Assembly (NCBI GenBank): GCA_963743785.1
Contig: CAVURD010000016.1
Coordinates: 22,396-86,395, forward strand
Direction: 5' to 3'
Origin: Bog-473 sp963743785
GTDB lineage: Bacteria; Actinomycetota; Acidimicrobiia; Acidimicrobiales; RAAP-2
Length of the DNA stretch: 64,000 nucleotides
Part shown: piece by piece, positions 18,384-26,926 of the stretch
Layout: each line of letters opens with the position of its first letter
Position numbering within the stretch: the first letter of the stretch is position 1
Program-made: the position numbers and the translations under genes
Notes under the pieces: model-generated
What the model saw: only the letters and a program-made list of their open reading frames with translations
The model's database searches: none
Told to the model about the DNA's origin: nothing

Positions 18384-19682
18384 TCAGCTGTCAACCGTGA
18401 GCGGCTGCACGGCGGCCGGGGGCGCGGGCGAGGTTTCGGTGGTCGCGGTGGCCAATGGCGCCGTCGGGGTTGCGGTGGCGTTCGTACAGGCTCGGTCCTG
18501 CTCCCAGCTGGCGACGGCGTTGGTGGCGTCCGCTCCGGTCAGCGGTTGCGGGAGGTCATTGACGATGACGGCGGGCCGCCAGGTGACCTGGTCGATGTGC
18601 CGGCCCGTGGCCGTGATGACGAGGGAGCCACTGGCGTTCTCCGGTGGGGTGTTGTCGTAGAAGGCGAAGTTGCCCAGTCCGTAGTCGACAAAGGCCGACC
18701 CGAGATAGCCCGCACCGAGGAGGACGTGCGCGTGCGTGCCCACGATGATGTCCGCCCCGGCCTTGACCAGAAGCTGGGCCAGCGGCTCTTGGAGCGGGTT
18801 GGGACAGGCATCGAGTTCGGTGCCCCAGTGGAGGTAGACCACGACGGTGTCGGCCGTCTTCCGAGCCGCTTGCACCGCCGCGATCAGGTCGTTGACGTCA
18901 TAGGCCGACGCCAGGCCGGGTTGGGTGGCGGTGGCGGTCCACGCCGTCTGCAGATTCGAGTCGATGACCTGGGTGGCCGCGACGATGGTGATGTGCTGCC
19001 CGTTGATCGTTGTCTGATACGGCGTGAACGCCTGCGCCGCGTTCTGGCCGATGCCGAGAATGTTGTAGCCGCTCTGCTGTTTGGCGGTCAGGGCCATCTG
19101 CAGCCCGGCGGCGCCGCAATCCTCCCCATGATTGTTGGCCTCGGTGATCAACGAGATACCGGCTCCCTGGAACGCGGTGACGGCCGACGAAGGCGCGTAG
19201 AACACGTACTGCTTTGATTGGGTGTCGGGACACGTCCCATCGGTGAGGGCCGATTCAAAGTTGGTCATGGAGAGGTTGGCCCCGGCGAGCAGCTGGGGGA
19301 CGGTCGGGCCCAGCGCGCTCGTCGGATCGCTGGCCAAACTGTCGCCCAAGGTGGTGGAGACGGGAAAGTTCACGTCGCCCCCGAAGGCCAGGGTGACCGA
19401 GCGGCCGTCACCCTGCCAATCGGGTTCGAGCCTGGGGTTGTGCACCGGCGGGATGCTGGCCTTGGCCTGTTTCGCCGGCAGGTGCGCCGGCGGCGAGGCC
19501 CCACGTGGATGGCCCCCTCCCCCGGACAGGAGCAGCGCGAGCAGCAGCGCCAGGAGCAACAGCCCGGCACCCCAGATACGCCGGATGCGCCGGACCCGAC
19601 GAGAGGTCAGCGTGGGATGGCCCTTCGGTGGAACATCGGGTCGGGGCCGGGGCGATCTCCTCGCCGGGGGGACGTCCACCAA
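18384..19682 (-). CDS. CapA family protein (poly-gamma-glutamate synthesis-type metallophosphatase fold)
   Basis: 432 residues. The N-terminus is basic with one membrane segment (GLLLLALLLALLL), followed by a Gly/Pro-rich linker, so the body is outside the cell. The CapA domain shows FGGDVNF near residue 100, NFESALT, EANNHGEDCG, YLHWGTELD and GTHAHVLLGAG, the metal- and phosphate-binding motif set of the family. The C-terminal tail is Thr/Ala/Pro-rich and low complexity. Without capBC-like ligase genes nearby, polyglutamate capsule synthesis is unlikely to be its job here; a periplasmic phosphoesterase role is the safer reading. The TTG/GTG start is uncertain. Confidence 0.82.
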   Translation of the reverse strand: MVDVPPARRSPRPRPDVPPKGHPTLTSRRVRRIRRIWGAGLLLLALLLALLLSGGGGHPRGASPPAHLPAKQAKASIPPVHNPRLEPDWQGDGRSVTLAFGGDVNFPVSTTLGDSLASDPTSALGPTVPQLLAGANLSMTNFESALTDGTCPDTQSKQYVFYAPSSAVTAFQGAGISLITEANNHGEDCGAAGLQMALTAKQQSGYNILGIGQNAAQAFTPYQTTINGQHITIVAATQVIDSNLQTAWTATATQPGLASAYDVNDLIAAVQAARKTADTVVVYLHWGTELDACPNPLQEPLAQLLVKAGADIIVGTHAHVLLGAGYLGSAFVDYGLGNFAFYDNTPPENASGSLVITATGRHIDQVTWRPAVIVNDLPQPLTGADATNAVASWEQDRACTNATATPTAPLATATTETSPAPPAAVQPLTVDS

Positions 19683-19800
19683 GGTGGAGTCGGCGTGGCC
19701 AGCGCCCGGTGGAAGGAGGTCGGTCGTCGACGTGCGGCGCAGCTTACGGCTTGACCGGTGCTGGGCCGGGACGGCTTGGCTGGGCGGGCCGGGTGGCCGT

Positions 19801-20010
19801 TCACGGTCGTTGGCAGAAGATGTGCCAACCCGCGATCGCCCAGAAGGCCAAGAGGGCGATCCGGGACATCCACGAACTCAGGAGCCAGCGCACGATCAGT
19901 CTGGAGCCGAGCAACAGCTCCCGGTTGCGCGCCAGGACCGCGGACCACACGGCGATGCCGGCGAGCAGGATCAGCCAGACCGTGGCTCCGGCAACGATCG
20001 CCAGGGTCAC
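19801..20010 (-). CDS. Small two-helix membrane protein (DUF6186-like)
   Basis: 69 residues with two hydrophobic helices (residues 1-25 and 46-62) separated by a basic loop, ending FWAIAGWHIFCQRP. The GWHxF ending is typical of a small actinobacterial membrane family (DUF6186). Its start is three bases beyond the stop of the larger membrane gene upstream, so the two are surely co-transcribed, probably from the helD promoter. Function unknown. Confidence 0.55.
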   Translation of the reverse strand: MTLAIVAGATVWLILLAGIAVWSAVLARNRELLLGSRLIVRWLLSSWMSRIALLAFWAIAGWHIFCQRP

Positions 20011-20013
20011 GGT

Positions 20014-20505
20014 TCACGTGCCTTGGCGCGGCCTGCCCGCGACGAGATAGGCCCCGATCACCAGCCACAGGGCAAAGAGCACGCCTCGCCCGACCTGATA
20101 GCGCGAGACGCGGCCGATGAAATAGCTCAAGGTCGGGAGGGCGTGGGACTGGACGATGAAATTCACCAGATCCCAGCCCACGACCGCCACCACCAGAGCC
20201 GTCCACACGATGACGGCAATCCGCAGGGACCTCGGCTGGGTGCGCCAGTGCTGTATCCAATCGGCGCTCTGCGCGATCCACGCACCGCTGGATCGGCGCT
20301 GACGTCCTCGTCCCAGCACGATGGCCATCACCAGGGCGACACCCACGAGCAGCGCCACACTCCAGCGAGCACCTGGGGAGTCTCGTGTCAGTCCGGCCTG
20401 CCAGACGCACAAGGCAATGGCGGCGACCGTGAGCAACGCTGGTCGAACCAGCGCACCAACGCCCTCCCGTCGCCACCGGGAAACGCCCGGGCCACCTGGT
20501 CGCAT
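20014..20505 (-). CDS. Integral membrane protein, unknown function (163 aa)
   Basis: Five predicted hydrophobic segments: about 20-40, 50-66, 95-117, 123-138 and 143-160. Basic residues cluster between them (RGRGRQR, RTQPR). No motif is recognised. It lies 39 bases after the helD stop and three bases before the small membrane gene. Gene pairs of this kind can carry the DUF6186 partner, but I cannot name a pathway. Confidence 0.55.
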   Translation of the reverse strand: MRPGGPGVSRWRREGVGALVRPALLTVAAIALCVWQAGLTRDSPGARWSVALLVGVALVMAIVLGRGRQRRSSGAWIAQSADWIQHWRTQPRSLRIAVIVWTALVVAVVGWDLVNFIVQSHALPTLSYFIGRVSRYQVGRGVLFALWLVIGAYLVAGRPRQGT

Positions 20506-20544
20506 TCGAAATGGGAGATACCGGAGCAGCCTAGTGGTGGGGTC

Positions 20545-22607
20545 TCAGGAGAGCAGAAGAGCCGGCAGAGGATCGGCGTGCACGATGCTCAGGTGCTGGA
20601 TCGGCCGGGTCATGGCGACGTAGAGCAGCCGAAGACCTCGGTCGTCATCGCCCGCGATGGCGGCCGGCTCGACCACGACCACCGCGTCGAACTCCAATCC
20701 CTTCACTGCGGTGGCGGCCACCACCGTGACCCGTCTCTCCATGCCGTCCCGTTCGAGCAGACCGATATCGCTCCGACCCCGCGCCAGTTTGGTGATCGGG
20801 GCCAGCTCCGAGCTCGGCACCACCAGCCCGACCAGAAAGTCCTCGCCGGCCAACTTGATCGCCTCCGCCAGACTCTCGACCAAGAGACGATCACGGTCCA
20901 CCTTGAGAATGTTCGGTACCCGCGTCCCCCGACGGATCGACTGGGTGGGCTGCACCGTCGGCGCGGCCACGGGCAGCAGCTTCGAAGCCAGATCGAGCAC
21001 CTGTCCCGGGGCGCGGTACCCGAGCGTCAGTTCGTCGCTTCGGACGGTAGCGGTGGCCGGCAGGTGTTGGAGGATCTCGTCCCAACTTCCGTAGCTCCAG
21101 GCGCCGGTGGCCTGGGCCAGGTCCCCCAGAATGGTCAGCGATCCCTTCGGGGCCCGGCGAGCCACCATCTTGAACTGCATGGGAGTGAGATCCTGCGCCT
21201 CGTCGACCACGATGTGCCCATAGGTGCGGGAGCGACCGTTGACCAGATACGTCGCCTCGTCGAGCAGGGCCAGGTCGTCGATCGTCCAGCCCTGGCGACC
21301 CGATGAGCGCCCGATGAGTGACCCGATGAGCGGAGGAGGCGGCGCCATTCCGAGTCGGTCAGGATTCCTTCGGCACTGGCCCCGAGTCGGTCGGCGCTGG
21401 TCAAGAGGTCGGTGACCAGGGCGGCCGGAGAGACGGACGGCCAGAGGTGATCGAGGAGATTCCGGAAGCCGTCCGAGGCGGTCAGCTCGCTCTCGTACCA
21501 GGACTGGTCGGCGTCCAATCGCCCCGATGCCCTGACCTTGTGACGGGCCAAACTGACGAGGCGGGCCCGCAGGGCCAGCCTTCCCGCCTTGTACGGCGCC
21601 GACCCGCCGGCAATGACCGCACAGAGGTCGTTCACCTCCTGGCTGAAGAGGGTGCAGCGGGCCGCACGCGCTCGCAACACGACATCCTCTTCGATGGGGC
21701 GACGCCGTTGCTCCAGGGCCCGGGCGAGGACGTGCGCCATCCTCGGATCGCCCTTGACGCGCCGGACGTCGAACGGGTCCTCGGCCCGCACCTTCGATCG
21801 TGGCGCGATATCGGCCACCGTCGACTGCAGGACGGCCTCCTCACCGAGTGACGGGAGGACCTGGGCGATGTAACGGAGGAAGGCGCGGCTCGGCCCGAGC
21901 ACCAGGACACCGTCCCGCGCCAACTCCGGATGGTTGTAGAGGAGGAACGCCGCGCGATGCAGTCCGACCGCCGTCTTGCCGGTGCCGGGACCACCCTGGA
22001 CGGCGAGGAGGAGGTCGAGTGGGGCCCGAATGATCTCGTCCTGCTCGGCCTGGATGGTGGCCACGATGTCGAGCATCTCGCCCGTCCTGGCCCGCTCGAG
22101 TTCGGCCAACAGGGCGTCGCCGCCGCGGAGACGGGTCCGCGAGGGATCGCCGTCGTGTCGACCGAACAGGTCGTCGGCGACCGCGATCACCTTGGCCCGG
22201 TCCACCATCACCTGACGTCGACGGGCGAGACCGAGCGCGTTCTCGGCTCGGGCTTGGTAGAAGGGCATGGCGATGGGGGCGCGCCAGTCGACCACGACAG
22301 GATCACCCTCCGTGTCCTCGACGTGGCGGCGTCCGATGTGCCACGACGGACCGGCCTCCTCATCGATACGTCCGAAGAGCAGGGGACGCTGACTCTCCGC
22401 CAGAACGGCAATCCGGTGCATCAGGGCGGCCTGATAGTCGAGGTCAGGGTGCCCGGCGTCGCGCAGGTCGTCCAGCAACGCCTTCGCCCTCCGGTGCATG
22501 GCGGCGAGGGCGGCATGAGCCAGGTCGAGGTAGTCCTGCTCCAGGCGCAGTTCGGGATCTTCATCGGGCGGCGCGTCGATCACCACGGCACGGCACCGCC
22601 GTGACAC
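20545..22607 (-). CDS. helD: HelD-type RNA polymerase-associated helicase, reading frame broken
   Basis: Superfamily 1 ATPase of about 687 residues. The N-terminal coiled coil (EQDYLDLAHAALAAMHRRAK) is the part HelD inserts into RNA polymerase. AVQGGPGTGKTAVGLHRAAFLLY is the HelD Walker A; GHIVVDEAQDLTPMQFKM is Walker B; VVVVEPAAI and LLYVAMTRP are the last motifs. HelD frees stalled RNA polymerase and in several actinobacteria confers rifampicin tolerance. The frame breaks at a three-copy 12/11/12-base repeat (21298-21332): one added base in the 11-base unit would give RSSG-HSSG-RSSG-RQGW and rejoin the halves. The start (GTG 22607 or a later GTG) is uncertain. Confidence 0.85.
21298..21332. 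repeat. 12-bp tandem micro-repeat inside helD
   Basis: Three tandem units on the plus strand: ACCCGATGAGCG (21298-21309), CCCGATGAGTG (21310-21320, one base short) and ACCCGATGAGCG (21321-21332). A single unit would leave helD in frame, as would three full 12-base units; the 11-base middle unit breaks it. Confidence 0.8.
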
Positions 22608-22717
22608 ACATCAATGCAGCAGCTGCGGCTCCGCTGCGCCCAACCCGCCTCGGCGCGCCATTCCCGGCCGGCGATGCGCCGCATGCTTCTGCCCGGAATA
22701 CGCGTGTATGGGCGCGC

Positions 22718-22740
22718 AAAAAACCCCGAACATCTCGGGG
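22718..22740 (-). terminator. Intrinsic terminator/attenuator in the helD leader
   Basis: Read on the minus strand: six-base-pair stem CCCCGA/TCGGGG around a five-base loop, then six T. It lies about 100 bases before the helD start and about 100 bases after the proposed helD transcription start, i.e. inside the leader. On the plus strand there is no T-run, so it does not terminate dprE1-side transcripts. Confidence 0.7.
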
Positions 22741-22843
22741 AATATATCCGCAATTCCGATGCACTACAACACATCTACCAGCGGATTCAGCTTCTCCACC
22801 TCTCTCACTTTGACGATTTATCAAAGGGGAGTCAGCGCCTGTC

Positions 22844-22872
22844 ATTGTAGGCAAAAAATCATCCGATTACAA
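22844..22872 (-). promoter_or_regulatory. Sigma-A-type promoter for helD
   Basis: On the minus strand, TTGTAA (22872-22867), a 17-base spacer, then TACAAT (22849-22844). This is a close match to consensus in otherwise GC-rich DNA and points at helD. The leader would be about 230 bases. A possible start codon for a leader peptide with a stop before the terminator lies at about 22795-22760 (GTG GAG AAG ... TTG TAG, 11 codons). Confidence 0.6.
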
Positions 22873-22999
22873 GGGGGATCCGGGAGGAATTCATCACCGA
22901 ATGCCGCTCGATTGACCGGCGTCACCCGGAACATCTCGCCGTATCGAACGTCCATCGCCAACCAAGTCCAGCGGCGGGTCCATGTAGTTTGGAGGGTCT

Positions 23000-24379
23000 A
23001 TGGACGTAGAGGAACACGGGCTTCCTTTCCCGATCGAGCGCCGTCGCCTGTCCGGTTGGGGACGCACGCCGTCGTCGTTGTGCGACGTGGCCACCCCGCG
23101 CAACGACGACGAGGTCGTGCGACTCCTGGCTCGCGCCGAGAGTCGTGGCGTGATCCCTCGTGGCCTCGGGCGAAGCTACGGCGACGCGGGGCAGCGGGCG
23201 GGCGGCCTCGTCCTCGACATGACTCGCCTCGACTCGATCGGTCCGGTGGACCGGGACAGCGGACTCGTGAGCGTCGGCGCCGGGGTGAGCATCGACCAAC
23301 TCCTGAGAGTTGTCCTGCCGCAAGGGGGATTCGTTCCGGTCACCCCCGGGACCCGCAATGTGACCATTGGCGGCGCCATCGCGGCGGACATCCACGGGAA
23401 GAACCATCACCGCGACGGCAGCTTCTGCCGGCACGTCACCTCGATGACGCTGGTGACACCCACCGGAGTGCACGAGGTCACTCCGGACAACGACCCGGAC
23501 CTCTTCTGGGCCACGGCGGGCGGGATGGGCCTCACCGGGATTGTCGTGCGCGCGACCATCCGGCTGCTCCCGGTTGAGAGCTCATGGGTGACGGTCGACA
23601 CCCACCGCTTCGCCCGCCTCGAGGACCTCATGCACGAGATGGAGGCGCACGACGACGACTACCACTACTCGGTGGCGTGGGTGGACTGCAACGCCGGCGG
23701 ATCCCGGCTGGGCCGCTCGATCCTGACCCGCGGGGACCATGCCGGCCGGGAACAGGTGGCCCGCTCCTCGACTCGCCCCTGCTACCAGGAACTGGCCAGC
23801 CCCCGCGTGAAAATTCCCCGGCAGTTGCCGAAGGGTCTCTTGAACGTGGCCAGTGTGACGGCCTTCAACGAGTTGTGGTTCCGCAAGGCACCGAAGGTGC
23901 GACTGGGCGAGCTCCAGCACGTTGGTGCGTTCTTCCACCCTCTCGACGGGGTGAGCGACTGGAACCTGCTGTATGGACCCAACGGGTTTCTCCAGTATCA
24001 GTTCGCCGTCAGTGATCTGCACGGCGAGGTCGTGCGGGAAGCCATCGACCTGGTCTGCGCGGCCCGGGTACCGTCGTTTGTCTCCGTATTGAAGCGCTTC
24101 GGTCCCGGCGACGACGGTCCCTTGTCATTTCCCATCGCCGGTTGGACGCTGGCCCTTGATTTTCCGGCCGGACCGGCGGCCCTGCCGACTCTGGTCGACG
24201 CCCTCGATGAAGTCGTGCTCAACGCCGGGGGCCGCGTCTACCTGGCCAAGGACTCAAGGGCTCGCCCCGAGCACGTGCACAAGATGTACCCACGCATCCC
24301 TGAACTTCAGTCGGTGCGTGATCGGATCGATCCCGACCGGGTCCTGCAATCAGACCTGTCGCGTCGACTCGACATCTGA
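23000..24379 (+). CDS. dprE1: Decaprenylphosphoryl-beta-D-ribose oxidase
   Basis: FAD-dependent oxidase of 459 residues that with DprE2 epimerises decaprenyl-phospho-ribose to arabinose, the arabinan donor of mycobacterial walls. Conserved blocks: RGLGRSYGD (54-62), PGTRNVTIGGAIAADIHGKNHH (116-137), GGMGLTGI, FHPLDGVSDWN, YGPNGFLQYQF and YLAKDSR, whose Lys417 equals the catalytic Lys418 of M. tuberculosis. The position of Cys387, target of covalent benzothiazinones, is Ala385 here (GWTLALDF). The ATG at 23000 has GGAGG upstream. dprE2 follows after 14 bases. No arabinosyltransferase is in the window. Confidence 0.92.
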   Translation: MDVEEHGLPFPIERRRLSGWGRTPSSLCDVATPRNDDEVVRLLARAESRGVIPRGLGRSYGDAGQRAGGLVLDMTRLDSIGPVDRDSGLVSVGAGVSIDQLLRVVLPQGGFVPVTPGTRNVTIGGAIAADIHGKNHHRDGSFCRHVTSMTLVTPTGVHEVTPDNDPDLFWATAGGMGLTGIVVRATIRLLPVESSWVTVDTHRFARLEDLMHEMEAHDDDYHYSVAWVDCNAGGSRLGRSILTRGDHAGREQVARSSTRPCYQELASPRVKIPRQLPKGLLNVASVTAFNELWFRKAPKVRLGELQHVGAFFHPLDGVSDWNLLYGPNGFLQYQFAVSDLHGEVVREAIDLVCAARVPSFVSVLKRFGPGDDGPLSFPIAGWTLALDFPAGPAALPTLVDALDEVVLNAGGRVYLAKDSRARPEHVHKMYPRIPELQSVRDRIDPDRVLQSDLSRRLDI

Positions 24380-24393
24380 GAGGAAGGATTCCC

Positions 24394-25171
24394 TTGCAAG
24401 ACGCCTTTGGACGTCCCCAATCAGCCGTGGTCTTTGGGGGAACCTCCGATATCGCCCGCGCCATCGTCGAGCGCCTCATCCCCCTGGGGTGCCGCACCGT
24501 CGTCCTGGCCGGGCGCGACGCGACCGTGCTCGCCAAGTCGGCCGAGGAGGCCCGGGCCACCGGAGCCACGCAGGTCGATGAGGTGATCTTTGACGCGCGC
24601 AATGTTCCCGACGTCTCGAGCGTCGTCGCCGATTGTTTCGCGGCGGCCGGTGGTGACGTCGACCTCGTCCTCATGGCCATCGGGGTCCTGGGGAACCAAG
24701 AGCGGGACGAGGTCGACGCCGCGGCCACGGCCGATGTCCTGACCGCGTCCACCGTCTGGCCGGCCGCTGCCCTGGCCGCGTCATTCGAGAAGCTGAAGAA
24801 GCAAGGACACGGGAAAGATCGTCGTGCTCTCCTCGGTGGCCGGCGTCCGCGTGCGCCGAGCCAACTACGTCTACGGTGCGGCCAAGGCCGGACTCGATGC
24901 CTACGCCATTGGCCTCTCCGAGGCCGCCCGGGGCACCGGGGTCGATGTCTATGTCGTTCGCCCGGGCTTTGTGAAGACCAAGATGACCGAGGGCCTTCCC
25001 GCCGCCCCATTCTCCACCGACCGGGCCGCCGTCGCCGATGCCGTCATCCGTGGCATGGAACAGGGACAGACCGTCATTTGGGCCCCGGCCCCCTTGCGCT
25101 ATCTCTTCAACGGGTTCCGCCTGTTACCCGCAATTCGTCTGGCGTCGGCTTCCCGGTTAGCCCAGCGGTGA
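24394..25171 (+). CDS. dprE2: Decaprenylphosphoryl-D-2-keto erythropentose reductase, reading frame broken
   Basis: SDR that reduces the DprE1 product. A TTG start at 24394 has AGGAAGG seven bases upstream. AVVFGGTSDIARAI is the NAD(P) motif, LVLMAIGVLGNQ is a DprE2-type replacement of NNAG, VVLSSVAGVRVRRANYVYGAAKAG carries the catalytic Ser and YxxxK, and VYVVRPGFVKTKM follows. The frame changes at 24811-24818: GGGAAA has one base too many, and removing it joins KKQGHGK to IVVLSS. Restored length is about 258 residues, normal for the family. Co-transcribed with dprE1. Confidence 0.87.
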
Positions 25172-25231
25172 GTCCCCTCGCGCCCGGGCCACGTACTGGA
25201 CAGGGCCGAACATCCGGCCCATGATCAAGCC

Positions 25232-25768
25232 ATGGAATCACCGTCGCTGATGACCACAGTGACTCGGTTACCAGGGACACTGCTTCGACTTCCCGGCACC
25301 TCGCTCCGTGCCCTCAATGCGCTCATCACGCTGGCCGAGCGCCTGGATGACCTGATGATCCTGCTGGAGAGGATGGACACCGGACTGGCCCGCGCCGGCG
25401 GCGGCGTCGACCTGGCCGCGAGCGGCATCACGCAGGCCGTGTCCGGTCTGGAGCGAGCGGTCGGCATGTTGGATGGATCCCTGCCCAGTCTTTCCCAATC
25501 GGCGTCGTCGTTGCGCGTACTCACCGAGCGGCTCAGTGCGGTGGCGGTGGAGTTGGTGACCGAGCTGCCCCGGGCCACGGCCACGTTGCAGGACATCTCA
25601 CCTGAGCTGGCCAAAGTGGTCGGGACGCTCGATGACCGATTCGGCCACCTCGACAGCGTCGTGACCGATCTGGCCAAGCTGGTGGAAGCGGTGATCGGAA
25701 CAATCCCCGGGATGCGCCGCGTCCTGCGCACGAGCTGCGGTCTGAGGAGGTCCGTTGAGTACCGATGA
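25232..25768 (+). CDS. Conserved actinobacterial coiled-coil/amphipathic protein (178 aa)
   Basis: No enzyme motif. After a short N-terminus the protein is a chain of amphipathic helices with regular Leu/Val spacing (ALITLAERLDDLMILLERMD, later VGTLDDRFGHLDSVVTDLAKL), suggesting a long coiled coil or a membrane-surface protein; a Gly-rich break occurs near residue 55. It ends inside the next gene (14-base overlap), so translation is coupled. Similar proteins occur beside cell-envelope genes in actinobacteria. Function unknown. Confidence 0.6.
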   Translation: MESPSLMTTVTRLPGTLLRLPGTSLRALNALITLAERLDDLMILLERMDTGLARAGGGVDLAASGITQAVSGLERAVGMLDGSLPSLSQSASSLRVLTERLSAVAVELVTELPRATATLQDISPELAKVVGTLDDRFGHLDSVVTDLAKLVEAVIGTIPGMRRVLRTSCGLRRSVEYR

Positions 25769-26507
25769 GCGGGACGGCGCGCTGGCCGTCGTGAAATCGA
25801 CGTCGGTACCGATCCACGACATCGGGACGGCGATCTACCTCAGTCCCGACGTCTTCGGCTGGGCCGCTGAGTGGGGCTGGTCGAACCCGTTCTCCTTCTA
25901 CTTCGCCGGACGAGGGGGCATGCTGGGCGACGTCGGCCCCGACGTTGTCTGCTCGGCCATGGGGTGGTTCGAGCCCGGCGCCGTCAAGTCGATGTACGAA
26001 GAGGGCGTTGCCGTGGCCGGTGCGACCGCCGTGGCGCAGCGAATGGCCGAAGCCACCGACCTGTGGGGACAGAAGTATCTGGCCGACGTGGCCGGACTCG
26101 ACGACATCGTCGCCCTGACCGAAGCCGCCGTGGCCGGGCTCGAGGGTTCCGCGCTTCCGCTCTTCGTGGGCTGGCGCGCCGCGGCCAAGGCGAAGGGGTC
26201 GGCCGGGCGAGCGGCGCAGCTCATGCAGATCCTGCGGGAGTGGCGGGGCGGGGTGCACCTGGTCGCCACCACGGCCGCCGGCCTCTCGCCCGTCGAGGCC
26301 ATCTTGACCAACGAGGGTGAGGGACAAGCCAAATTCTTCGGGTGGTCCGAGCCCTTCCCGAACTATGAGGCCAACAGCCCAGAGCACCAGCAGGCCGAGG
26401 ATCTGACCGATCACCTGTGCGCGTCCTCGTTGGGTCAGGCCCTCCGTCCCGAGCAGTACGCGGCCTTCGAAGCCGGCGTCACCGCCCTCCGGGCCGCCGT
26501 GCCCTGA
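25755..26507 (+). CDS. SCO6745-family conserved protein
   Basis: 250 residues, largely helical. TTG start at 25755 overlapping the previous gene; an alternative GTG or ATG a few codons on cannot be excluded. Features of the family: IYLSPDVFGWAAEWGWSNPFSFYFAGRGGMLGDVGPDVVCSAMGWF at residues 27-72, giving a conserved Gly/Trp-rich block, and LREWRGGVHLVATTAAGLSPVEA near residue 165. The family is common in actinobacteria with no established reaction. The gene pair with the coiled-coil protein looks like a stable unit. Confidence 0.65.
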   Translation: MSTDERDGALAVVKSTSVPIHDIGTAIYLSPDVFGWAAEWGWSNPFSFYFAGRGGMLGDVGPDVVCSAMGWFEPGAVKSMYEEGVAVAGATAVAQRMAEATDLWGQKYLADVAGLDDIVALTEAAVAGLEGSALPLFVGWRAAAKAKGSAGRAAQLMQILREWRGGVHLVATTAAGLSPVEAILTNEGEGQAKFFGWSEPFPNYEANSPEHQQAEDLTDHLCASSLGQALRPEQYAAFEAGVTALRAAVP

Positions 26508-26623
26508 GGGCCGGACCAGGGCCAACGGCGCCGGAAGCCGCTCGGTCATGGTCGGCTACAGTGAAGGGCTGCTCAAAGGGGAGACAACGTCGAACCAGCG
26601 GGCGACACGGCTCACGCCGTTAC

Positions 26624-26698
26624 GGACCTGTGGTGCAGTCTGGAGTGCACGCCGCCCTGTCAAGGCGGAGGTCGCGGGTTCAAATCCCGTCAGGTCCG
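26624..26698 (+). tRNA. tRNA-Asp (anticodon GTC)
   Basis: 75 bases. Acceptor GGACCTG/CAGGTCC, anticodon loop CTGTCAA giving GTC, T loop GGGTTCAAATCCC. CCA not encoded. It is 45 bases before tRNA-Phe in the same direction. Confidence 0.95.
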
Positions 26699-26742
26699 CT
26701 GCCAGATCCGAGCGTCACTAGGACAATCGAATTTGGTGGCCC

Positions 26743-26818
26743 GGTCGGGTAGCTCAGTTGGTAGAGCGCGCGCCTGAAAAGCGTGAGGTCCGCGGATCGA
26801 TCCCGCGCCCGACCACCA
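26743..26818 (+). tRNA. tRNA-Phe (anticodon GAA), CCA encoded
   Basis: Acceptor GGTCGGG/CCCGACC, D loop AGCTCAGTTGGTAGAGC, anticodon loop CTGAAAA giving GAA. The genomic sequence encodes the 3' CCA (26816-26818), unlike the other two tRNAs here. Confidence 0.95.
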
Positions 26819-26926
26819 AACACTCCATGGCCCGGACCCTTGATCCGTTCGACGACAGGGCGCGCTGAGCCAAGCTGTCCCCCGCAAGGGCGACGATCCG
26901 ATCCGAACGGCTCGGCCGTCCACCAC

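Noticed and set aside
22608..22999. Rifampicin-associated element in front of helD
   Set aside because: I looked for the long GGGGCTT...AAGCCCC type inverted repeat described upstream of rifampicin-induced helicases; only the short terminator stem is present.
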